DNA from: Lonicera japonica
Lineage: Eukaryota; Streptophyta; Magnoliopsida; Dipsacales; Caprifoliaceae
Direction: 5' to 3'
Assembly: GCA_021464415.1 (NCBI GenBank)
Contig: CM038468.1
Location: 25,201,325-25,265,324 of the forward strand
Length of the DNA stretch: 64,000 nt
Shown: positions 42,571-52,555 of the stretch, piece by piece
How the letters are laid out: each line of letters opens with the position of its first letter
How positions within the stretch are numbered: the stretch's first letter is position 1
The notes under the pieces: generated by a model
Seen by the model: the letters and a program-made list of their open reading frames with translations, nothing else
The model's database searches: none
Told to the model about the DNA's origin: nothing
Position numbers and translations under genes: made by a program

Positions 42571-44473
42571 GGCCAACACCTCCCAAGGTTTAAGGACACC
42601 AACAACAAAGCAAAAAACAGCAATTTTAGAGCAGGATTGTGGGTTTATGATATGATTTTCTGATCTTTCGCCAAGTATTTTCTATTATCGTCTTATTTCT
42701 GAAGAATTATCGAATCTATTCTCGACACTCGACGTGTCCAGTCTCGGGAATCGAACTCTCAGAAATATCTGAAGAAGGAGAAGATTATTATCACCGGAGA
42801 TCTCTCTGCCGTATTATATTCTCTTTCTTATTATTACTCTCGTCGGGAAGGTAAATAAAGTCTCTTCTAGTAATTAAATAAGATATTTGCATACTCGTTC
42901 TGGTAAGCGAAGCGGCAACATGGTTATGCTAAGTTCCTAATGCGCTGGAAATCAGGTTAGTCTGTGTATCAGTTTTATTTCTGTTGTTTTGTCCACGTTT
43001 TATTTGAATAAACTTATTGCCAAGTTATAAATAGTCTACCATCTTCAAAATAAAAGACCCTGATAAAACCATTTGCAAAACCAGAAGAATAAGTAGGCTA
43101 TCGTCCGGATAAAATTCTGTTTTCAAAACCCGGACTGATAAGACTTATCTAGGAATTAAAATCAACATATCCTGTCTTCTCTATAGACTGCGACGTGTCT
43201 GATAACTCTCCTCAAGAGTTCTAGTTCCATATTAAATCAGTCCCGATATGAATCCGAACTTTTACAAAAGTAATCACAACACGAGAAAACCGTCATTATC
43301 CGAGGAAATAATACGGGATACTCTTTTAACATAAAAGGTTTTGTCATTTGTGTTTACATCTTTCAATAATAAAAACATCGGATCTCGGAACACAAAGGTT
43401 TCTACCCCTTTCCCGTTTTCCCCCATAAATTAGGGTTTTCATTTAAAAAGTAGTAGACTGTCAGTAAAAGCATCCAAGTTTTTCAACATAAAATAAACAT
43501 ATAAGACCACTAGAGACCGAAAGGGCGGAATGGGTGCTTAACACCTTCCCAAACCGTAATATAGTTCCCGAACCCTATAGAATCCTGGTTTCGTAGACAA
43601 ACGTGTAAAGAAAGGCTTATCTGTAGCCTTTCCTCTTACACGACCCCTTTTGTCCGTTTTCTCGTAAAACGTACTGGCGACTCTGAACGAACCCCTTTGC
43701 ATCTAGTATAAACGTAGGGACACCCAATATGAATTAACTCCGAACAAATGGAACGACGAAATCCGTTCCGACGTTTCAGACGCCCAAGCGAACGGGGACG
43801 AGACCCGGGGCGTCGCATTTGCGGATTCTCACAGCAGCACAAAGTATGATCGTTGGCTTTTATCTGCCAACACGAATACGAATTGGTATGACAACTTTTC
43901 GTTTATTCTTGCCAAGACGGCAAGCCAAGTATTCTATGTAGATGATTCGTCGACCGGTGAGGGATGGAAATTCGTTCACTTTATGTTACATAGAGGTACG
44001 TACAGTGAGACCATACTTGCTAAAGACGTAACCGCCACTCCATTGTATGAAATACAGGAACCCTATCAAGAACCTGATGCGATATGTATTCCCATATCTA
44101 CTTTATATATCGACTTTAGTTCAGTACCACGGATAGATATTCCTGATGATGACAACTCTGACGAGGATGACGATTATGACAAGGATTAGGACTCAGACGA
44201 TAAAGAATGGTATAACAATGATCTCTTAAGCGGCGATGAGGATGAAGATGAAGATGAAGATGAGGATTAGAATGATAAAGATGAAGAAAAGAATCAGGAT
44301 GATGATGATGATGACTCCGATTGATGTTCTATATGTTCTTATAAATAAGATGAAGATGAGGTTCAAAATTAGTTTTGGTTTGCAGTTTGTATTTGTTTCC
44401 ATGCTTCGTTTATTATTTTGAATTTTTAAATGTTATTTTTCATATTTGAAATCTAAAAGAAGGCAATTCCATA

Positions 44474-44501
44474 ATTACTGGGGCCAGTAATTCAGATTAC
44501 T
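44474..44501. repeat. CACTA subterminal repeat, first part
   Basis: ATTACTGGGGCCAGTAAT (44,474-44,491), a near-palindrome, is followed by CAGATTACT, where a solo LTR interrupts. The same motif continues at 46,476 and 49,205. Confidence 0.75.
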
Positions 44502-46475
44502 TGTAATATATGTATTTAAAATAATGTTAATTATGTTATGTTAATTTAATAGTGTGTGGAATTTATAATTCCAGAAAATTTTCTGTCCATAATTTGGAAA
44601 AAGTTCCTTTCGAAAATTGTAAATCTTCGAATTACTTTTCCGTGGATATAAAGATCATCTAAATCGGAGTCCCAAGTGAAAGGTTATGGCCAAAACAAAA
44701 ACAGGGCAGCAAGACAAAAATTTTGCCTGCGGACCGGTATAAGATTTTGCCATACCGGTCCGGCATTTAAGTTTTGGAGAAATGATACACTGCGGACCGG
44801 TATGGGATTTCTGCATACTGGTCTGGTGTTTAAAAATTTAGAAAATTTTAGGCTGCGGACCGGTCTCCTATTTTGGCATACCGGTTTGCCAGTGTGAACA
44901 GTGCACCAACTTAACTTGATTTAAGTGCATTTTATCCCTCTTCTTCACCCATTTTTTCAACCAAAAACATCCACCCACCACTTTAAAGAGCTCTAGAGAG
45001 TTCTAGAGAGAGAAAGCATGAGATTTTTACCTATTTTTCATCCTTAATCCGAGATTTAAGCACCAAATCATCCGCATCTCCTTCTCGTTTAATATTCATC
45101 TTCTTCGACCTTGGGACCACAGTGTATGGAGTTCAAATCATTATTTTTCTTTCTTCTTTTGGTCTACGAACTCGAGGTAGGGGTTTCCTTGCTTTTAAGA
45201 CATGATAATATGACTTTATTACTCTAAAATTTTGGTGTTTGATTCATGTTTGGTTGGAAACTAAAAACATAAGAAAGTTTATGTTGTTTTGTGATCCATA
45301 AAGCTATATATGCATGACTTAAGGCAAGATATGCCATCTACGCTCGATATATACTTTTATCTGTACTACATGAAATATCTCTTGACTGTATGGATAATAT
45401 TTGTTGAAGTAATTAAGCTGTTTGTGAATTAACTATACCAAGGGATGTGAAGTGAAAATTATTAGTGTGTACATGACATAAATTACTTATTATGCACGTT
45501 TGAAAGCACATTTTTCATGTTCTACATCAATATTGTGTCAACCAAAGGCTTGGAAATCCTTATGGCAAATTCTTGGATGGACTTCTGATTCATGGTTGGA
45601 TGAGCTACCTCTTGAAAGGCCTATATTATATCATGTTGATTTAGAGAGCTTGTGTCTTTTGGGAATTAAAGTTTGTATTGAATATATAGTGCTTACTGGA
45701 ATGGGAAAATAAGTAGGCCAGGCTTGGTGCCCTGGGGTTGAAAATCCCTAAACCCCTAGGGGAGCAACGTTTGGCAGCCTATAAGCCACCGGTGAGGAGC
45801 CTGGGAACCCAAGCAATTGGCAAGGCACTATGACTTCTATTGATATTTGTGTTCTTATGAGATTGGGACGGTTGTTTCCATAATTCTATTACGATGATGG
45901 CCTTGTGATTCTAGAGACTGTGGATCATACTTACAGTTCGGGTTCTCTATTATATGGTAATCAGTTGACACGGGAGGTAACCTGCATTAGCACGTTTACA
46001 TACCATGTGTTTAATGATAATAATTTATGATTGCATTGCTAAACGATAGTATGATTTGAAATTTTATGTTAAAAAACTTATTTCGGAAAACATCATGCCC
46101 TAAATCCCCCTATTAAGCAAATAGCTCACCCTTGTTTTCTTTAAAATCTTATAGGTACTCAAGACTCCCCGAGGACAAAGAGGTAACGGGTTCAGGGACG
46201 AAGTAGAAGTTCTGATACAATTCATTTTTGTGGCATATATATATTGTCACGGGAAGCCACAACTAGCTTGAAGATTGTATATACTTTTGGAAGTTCACAT
46301 AGTTTGGTTTTGTATATCTGTGACGCATGTTTAAGAGTCATGATATCTTTTTTGTACCTTGTGTTTATATATGTTGTGTTGGCTTATATTTTCCTTATAC
46401 ACCTATCTTAGTCTTACTAAGATAGGTTAGTAGAACTCCAGGTCTTAGTTATAAATTAAGGCGGGGGGTGCTACA
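44502..46475 (+). mobile_element. Solo LTR, Tekay-like, inside CACTA repeats
   Basis: Starts TGTAATATATG and ends GGCGGGGGGTGCTACA. Perfect 5-bp duplication TTACT (44,497-44,501 and 46,476-46,480). Contains GCGGACCGGTAT/ATACCGGTCCGGC palindromes at 44,728-44,891 and the block GACTCCCCGAGGAC typical of the 3' part of Tekay LTRs. A short frame at 45,500-45,712 inside it has no recognised domain. Confidence 0.88.
44728..44891. repeat. ACCGGT palindrome repeats in Tekay-like solo LTR
   Basis: Three blocks each pair a TGCGGACCGGTAT half with an ATACCGGTCCGG-like half (44,728-44,766; 44,791-44,826; 44,853-44,891). They form three consecutive imperfect hairpins. Confidence 0.8.
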
Positions 46476-46869
46476 TTACTGGCTGCAGTAATCCATGTTG
46501 CTGGTGAAGTAACGGATTTCTGGCCCTAGTAATCCATTTCTGGGGCCAGATTACTGACCACAGTAGTCCATTTCTAGGACCAATAATCCAAATTACTGCG
46601 GCCATTAGTCCATATTTTTTTGGGGCCAGTAATCCAAGTTGCTGCTGCAGTAATGAATTATTGGGGCTAGTAATTATCCATTACTTCTCTAGCAACTTGT
46701 ATTACTGTGCCAGTAATCCGAATTAGAGAAGGCCCAGTAATCTCTTCGATTTCCAAAGTTGGTGCAATAATTTGAATGCACGCATCTCTTCGGTTTCCAA
46801 AGTTGATGTGGCCTGTAATAAAACCATCATAATAACAATTGGAATGCAAGCATCTTTTCGGTTTCTAAA
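46476..46869. repeat. CACTA subterminal repeats, middle part
   Basis: About fifteen degenerate copies of TTACTGGGGCCAGTAATCC in both orientations. Such motif clusters are typical of CACTA ends, where the transposase binds. The region continues the motif found at 44,474 and 49,205. Confidence 0.7.
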
Positions 46870-47256
46870 GTGACAACCCTTCATATTCCAAGAGACTACT
46901 ATATAAACATGATTTCCATTCACAAATCAAACCAATCATCAACTATCTTATCTACTTTCACTTTTTTGCTTCACCATTTAAAATCTCCATCAACGTCATC
47001 TCCTCCTGACTCTCCATCCAACATTATTGCGAAGTGCATTGGAAATCTTATTTTTATTGATGAAATGAAGAAGGAGTGGGATGCTGAATCAGCAAAACTT
47101 GAAGAGAGCTTGAAAAGGATGTGAGGGATGCTTGAGGAAGTGAAGAAGAAAAGCCGCGAAATGGAAAAAGCGGAGAAGAGAGAGAAGAAGAAGAAGAAGA
47201 AGAAGAAACAACAACAACAACAACAACAACAAAAATTGATTTGTTTTGTTTTTTAA
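46870..47256 (+). pseudogene. Small Lys/Gln-rich ORF in the CACTA remnant
   Basis: TATATAAACATG at 46,903-46,914 precedes MISIHKSNQSSTIL. The frame reaches a TGA at 47,122 and would continue through MLEEVKKKSREMEKAEKREK into poly-Lys and poly-Gln encoded by (AAG)n(CAA)n, stopping at 47,254-47,256. It contains an acidic/basic helical stretch (EMKKEWDAESAKLEESLKRM) and no known domain. It may be a second CACTA gene or captured sequence; a chance reading is possible. Confidence 0.35.
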
Positions 47257-47342
47257 CGTATTGTTCTTTTTTTGTTTTTTCTTTCTAATGAAAATTACTA
47301 ATTAATATTTTAATATTTTCTTCCTAAGTTCAATCACAAATT

Positions 47343-48808
47343 TGATAGAGACATAAATACAGGATCGTTTGATATTACGTATAGATTGAACAAAAAACTT
47401 TTGCTAAAACCCTATAAGAATAAAGGGATTTCACCTTTATGGATCATGTAGAGGATCCATATGAGGATACTAGGGTTTGAAAGCATCAGGATGCGATTTG
47501 GTCAGATTTTTTAAATTCTCACTAGGCTGTGAAAATCTATTATTTTTGCGACTGAAACGACTTCTGATCGTCCTGATTTTTTGCACTATAACAGTAACTT
47601 TGCGTTCGAACGACATATCCAAAAATCAGTCTAATCTAACGGTGCGATCAAAAGTTACGATTGATTTACGATTGTTGTGTCGAAAATCTAAAAATCTTCT
47701 TTCGTATTCCTTCTGCCATCAAATCTTGCATCGAGTGTGGGCTACAATATCACCAAAATTTTTCTCTCTCAATAGAACAAACCCTAACTCATGAGAATTA
47801 TTGTTATAATAAGATAAGACAAGGTCGGCGTATATATAAGGCTACGATAGGGACCTTAGGGAGAAATAAGTGTTTGGGCTTCCTACGGAAAGTTGGAATC
47901 CTAATTCCACTATGAATTAGTTCCTTCCATGAATTATAATTCGCACCACTAAAGAATTATAATTTCACTCCCGTCCTTATCTCAAAATTTAATTTCGAGC
48001 TCCTTGTTATTAAATACTTATTATTCTCTCCACGTTAAGATTACAGATAACCGTCATTTAAATTAAATTACTGACACTGATATTTAAATGACTTTTTAAT
48101 CCTTGAGCCTACCACTTAACTTATTTGACATGTCGGATTAACATAATCCACCTGCAGGGTTTGACATGATCAAAACTTATAAGCTTCTCAAGGGGCTATC
48201 ATCAATCCCTATACCAGGACGTGGATTCCATCAATAATTAATATTCATCATACATATAGTATTGTCATCCAATTCACAAAGATTATTGATCCATAAATGA
48301 ATCTCACTCTTAATGAGTACAAACAATAAACACTACATATATATGTCTATTAATTATTTTAAGATTAAGAACATAAGTAATCATAATAACCATGGGATTT
48401 TAAATTGTTTTATATAGTCAGTATAAAAACTATTAACCAAAACTGGTCCTATTCAATACACACAAAGTGTACTAGCACAACGAGTTAAAACTATACCGTT
48501 TTCTGTAGTTAAGATAAACTACTAAAACTTGTGCTACAATCCTACGATGGGTGTCTAATTCCATCTAAGACTGTGAACCATTAAATTTATATTCCACAAG
48601 AACGATGATATGATCTTCTGTGTGTAAGCTATACTCTACACACTAAATCATCTACTATATAGAATAAAAGACACACATGCAGAATATTTAAATAAATAAT
48701 ATAATGCAACCATTGCCCATAAAGATTCTCATTAAAATAGCAAAACTAAGTTTATAACATATCCAAACTCAAAAAGAAAATTATGGCTCTTAGTATATCA
48801 CTCTTACA
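47343..48808 (-). mobile_element. Solo LTR, family X, copy 2
   Basis: The minus strand starts TGTAAGAGTGATATAC and ends CTCTATCA. AATT is repeated at both flanks (47,339-47,342; 48,809-48,812). It matches 36,017-37,331, including the blocks GGCTACGATAGGGACC and CATGATCAAAACTTATAAGC, and is ~150 bp longer near its minus-strand 3' end. Orientation matches copy 1. Confidence 0.7.
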
Positions 48809-49204
48809 AATTTAACCATATTAATTTTTTCCATTTATTCAATACATTTTAAATTTTGAACTTCTAACTGAATAGGGAAATGTTAGAAAGAAACCGTGAG
48901 ATTGTATATATAGAAACTTGAAGGAACTTAAAAGAAACACACCTAATTTACTCTCCAACTGTGTTGAGAGAGGGAATATAAATATTTAATCATAACTATT
49001 GGCTTTATTGATTAAGTTAATGAAAAAGAAAAGTGAGAGAGAAGAGAGTAGATTGGTTGAATAATAAAGAAAAAAATTTGTTGAATTTATTGATTTGATG
49101 TTTTGAAAACACATCTAATGCCCTAAAAATTATCTTATTTATTGTGAGTACTTGTGAGTCATTGATTTGATAAATTGGTAATGTGATATTTCTTTCCCTT
49201 ATAA
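48809..49204. other. Spacer within the CACTA remnant
   Basis: AT-rich with no supported feature. Confidence 0.4.
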
Positions 49205-49313
49205 TATAGATTACTGGGGCTAGTAATCTGAATTACTGGGGTCACTAATCTGGATTATTGGGGCCAGTAATCCAAGTTGATGGTACCGTAATGGATTACT
49301 GGAGCCAGTAATT
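49205..49313. repeat. CACTA subterminal repeats, last part
   Basis: Five or six copies of the ATTACTGGGGCCAGTAAT family in a row, for example ATTGGGGCCAGTAATCC. No CACTA-TAGTG terminus was found next to it; a perfect hairpin follows at 49,321. Confidence 0.75.
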
Positions 49314-49320
49314 TTTTGTT

Positions 49321-49418
49321 GCCTCTATAAAAAATTATCTTGTTTCAAATTTGTGGTGTTGGGACAATAAATTGTCCCAACACCACAAATTTGAAACAAG
49401 ATAATTTTTTATAGAGGC
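49321..49418. repeat. 98-bp inverted repeat, 47-bp perfect arms
   Basis: The left arm starts GCCTCTATAAAAAATTATC (49,321-49,367), a 4-base loop TAAA follows, and the right arm (49,372-49,418) is its exact complement. It abuts the end of the CACTA subterminal repeats. Confidence 0.95.
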
Positions 49419-49466
49419 AGCCAAAATACTTACTCTTGGTATTGTGACTACAAAATAAGGTGTTTG

Positions 49467-52074
49467 TGTGACGACCCACACTCTAATCACTCAATAACCC
49501 TTTTGTATTAGCCTAACACTCTTCCTTAGGGAGGTTTTCGATAGTGAAATTTTGGGTTAGGATAATTTCTATAATTTGAACACTCCTAGCATGTCTTAAT
49601 AACATAGTCATACTTGTGTGGATGGTCGCATAACATTCCGGATGGTTTGGATAAAATTTGGGGCATTGACAGCTATGTTTGGAGTTCCTATGAATGAAAT
49701 TTTGGTTGACTTTGGAGACTCATAATTTCATCATCTCTTATCCAAATGATACATTGTTTAAGCTCCTAGTTAGGTGTTATATCCCTCTACAAGTTTCTAT
49801 TTTGGTCAGAAAGGAATTCCGTATAATGCCCCATCCTCTGACCATATGTTGACTACTTCCCTAATCATTTTCATAATTTGACTTACTTGTTAAACCATAA
49901 CTTTGTGTAGCCATTTTTTATTATGGGTAGATTTTGACGAGCTGGACACTTCTCACAAGTCCTATTAATGATATTACATATGTGTGCATGGTTGGAATGC
50001 ATTTCGAAAAGCCGTGCTTGAATTTTATGGTCTAATAGTCAAAATTGAGTATTTAGCGAAATCAGTTTTTTGCCAACTTTGGAATGTCATAAATTTCTCT
50101 TCCAATATCCAAATGAGTCACCGTTTGAACCATTAATTAGATTTTGATCCATTCTACAACTTTTTTGTTTTGACAGAGATCCAATTCACACTCCTTGTGG
50201 AACAAAAATATGTCCAAAGTAAGCCGGTCTACTGAATCTGGTCGTATAAAAAAAACAGCAGTAGATTTTGCCAGATTGCTTTATTTTAGGCAGTTTTGGA
50301 AATAATCCATCCATAATTTGGAGAAACTCCGAAAAAATCCATCCATTGTCGAATTTCTAATTCTAAATGCATTTGTTTAACTCCCTTCGTAATAATTTCA
50401 ATTCTTGGCACTTATTTCTCTTTTTTTAAAACATTTTTTATACTCGAGACTAGTTTTGCTTTGGGATTTAGCTAAAAGTGACTGATGAGTTATAGTATAT
50501 TCTACCGCAGCACAACAATTGAATATTTAATAAATCACTAGTCTATTGTTGCCAACAGAGGCTAAAGCATGGTGCACTCGTGGGTGGGTGGCCATTAAAA
50601 TCTTATTCCTTGTGTTCACCCTATTGTATCTCCTTTTAATTTTCATAAAGGTGAGATTTACATTTGGTTATTCTTGATATCCTTAATATGGTGTGTTATG
50701 ACTACAAGTAACATTAGGGATTAGTCGTAATTTGATAAACATTGCATGGTCAGGTAGTTGTACTTTTAAGTGACCGCGTAGTGCGTAGAATTAATTGATT
50801 CTTACCTATACCCTTATTCTAGTGAATTTGTAGAGTTACTCCTATGTCCGAGTTATGATCATAAGCAGAAGGACGGGAGTTATTACATTCCTTAATCTTA
50901 GATGCTTTAAGGGAGTGAATGTAGACCTCTTTCAAACTCTTTATAATCTTTAGGTTTTTCTTTATCTTCTAATGGAAGGGATGGAGATCTTTGGGAGAAT
51001 TCAATTGAGATATTACCTCTTAGAGACTTGTAATCTCATTTTGGACCTCCCTTAGGTAAGAAGTTAACTGCGAACTCTAGCCGGGAGTATGATACCCATT
51101 CCTTTTGATAAAAGTTGTTTATTAAGAAAGTGTAGTTATCGGCATGGTGTGTGGTCGAGTTATGTGTTTAAATTTCATTGAACCTAATGGATGACAAATT
51201 CGGAAGATAAGGGAGTTATTCGATGGTATATAAGTAGAGCCTACTTTTGACATGAATATACCTTGGTGGTATTTCCTTCTGTACTATATTTTGGTTATAC
51301 GAATTCATTTTATCCATTGGGCTGGGATAGCACTTGGTGTGCATTGCACTTACTATATTTTCATGGCATTTGAGATGAGTACTACTTATATGTATATGGT
51401 ATACATGTAGCTTCTTTATTATTTTAATATGGCACATTGGATGTTTATTACTATGTATACTTTCATATATAAAACCCTATAATTCCCACTGAGCCCGTGT
51501 TTGGCTCACTCCCATTTTCCAAACTAGTTTTGCAAGAACATTCATGAGATGGCGCGTGTATTATATCTAGTTGCCTCTGATGACCCAGATACTTAATAGT
51601 TGTCCACAGTTTGACAACTTAGTTTGCTTGGACCTAGTAATTTGTCTTATACATTTAATTTGAGTTGTATTGTATAAAGTTAAAGAATTTACTTTGAATT
51701 TTATAATCAAGTTGTATTTGGAGTTTTAAATAAGTTGTACAAATTAATTGACTACTTTACTGAAACATGTTTGGATTATGGATGGACTTTTCTTCAATGA
51801 TTGTGTTTTTTTGAGAAATGATTTGATGAGTATCGTTTAAACAGTTTTGGTTATTCATAAAATAGAGGAGACCATGCCGAATTTTTCTAAAAATCTAAGA
51901 TATACATTCTTTCATTTATATTCTTTTTTTACTCATACCATTTTAAAATGAGTAATACCTGCAAATGCTTTTCTTAAATTATAAATTTTACACCACACCC
52001 ACCGTTGTGAGCAACATCCGTGATTAACTGGGTCTTGGGGATTGAAATCCCATAATGAGATTTGGGGCGTCACA
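49467..52074 (+). mobile_element. Solo LTR, Tekay/Del-like
   Basis: Starts TGTGACGACCC and ends GGGGCGTCACA with a perfect 5-bp duplication GTTTG (49,462-49,466; 52,075-52,079). It is related in opposite orientation to the LTR at 260-3,016, sharing CACTGAGCCCGT and CACTCCCATTTTCCAAAC. Unlike the other LTRs here it has no obvious palindrome cluster. Short frames inside are not genes. Confidence 0.92.
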
Positions 52075-52555
52075 GTTTGGCTGCCCATTATTATTATAAG
52101 ACGTGAGGTTGTTTTATTTTGTCCGGATGGAATTAAATAATCCGATTGGACTCTCTAATCCGGTGCATCAAACACATAAATGAGACAGACAATAGATTCT
52201 CTATGCACCTAATAATGAGGTATATGAATTTTTTGCATTTTGACCCCCTTTTTAGATCTTAATTTACCATTGCACCGTACTTTTAAAATCTGAATTTGCA
52301 CCTCTGTTCAAATTTCCTATTAGCACGTGTTTCAAAAAATTATGAGCACCATCTTTCCCCATAACCTAATGGTTGAGATTAAGTGTGTGGATAGACCTGT
52401 TGGGAACATGAGGGACTAAGCTTTTCCTTAAAAATTCAAAATTGTGCAGTTTCACACTAAAAAAACATAGCAACATCAACAAAGTGTTGAGAATTTGTAT
52501 AATCGTAAAAATTTATTTTTTAACTTTATTTTGGATATGAAGATTAAAATATTAC
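52075..52555. other. Spacer with a short dispersed repeat
   Basis: No gene. About 52,110-52,175 (TTTGTCCGGATGGAATTAAATAATCC and CTCTCTAATCCGGTGCATCA) resembles 32,525-32,590 in intron 1 of gene copy B, suggesting a small shared MITE-like insert with one end CATCAAACAC. Confidence 0.5.

Larger units (their letters stand above)
42084..43833 (+). mobile_element. Solo LTR, Tat/Ogre-like, inside the transposase
   Basis: Starts TGTAGACACCCCGATCC and ends GCGGATTCTCACA, like the sense ends of the nested Ogre LTR (TGTGAACACCCC and GGATTCTCACA). Flanks are GTAGC and GCAGC, a 5-bp duplication with one change. The DUF4216-like frame is cut at one side and resumes at the other. TATA box at 42,563-42,570. 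Confidence 0.85.
40559..44330 (+). pseudogene. CACTA (En/Spm) TNP2-like transposase, interrupted
   Basis: Blocks in order: FWELPYWITSSVRHALNVMH (end of Transposase_21, about 40,616-40,675), then CDIIFSTVQGLDEKIKD in a shifted frame. Next GLKTHDCHVM and ALVELSKLFK (DUF4218, about 40,960-41,270), then YPEECISKRNIMYECVTYIN. Then a DUF4216-like part: DITYYQILQAVIEL and VVLFMCKWYDIEPNVPG. The last resumes after a solo LTR (42,084-43,833) as FSFILAKTASQVFYVDDSST and ends in an Asp/Glu-rich tail. Likely introns: 41,271-about 41,331 and about 41,640-41,785. It has several stops and a frameshift, and the N-terminal catalytic part is missing. Confidence 0.85.
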
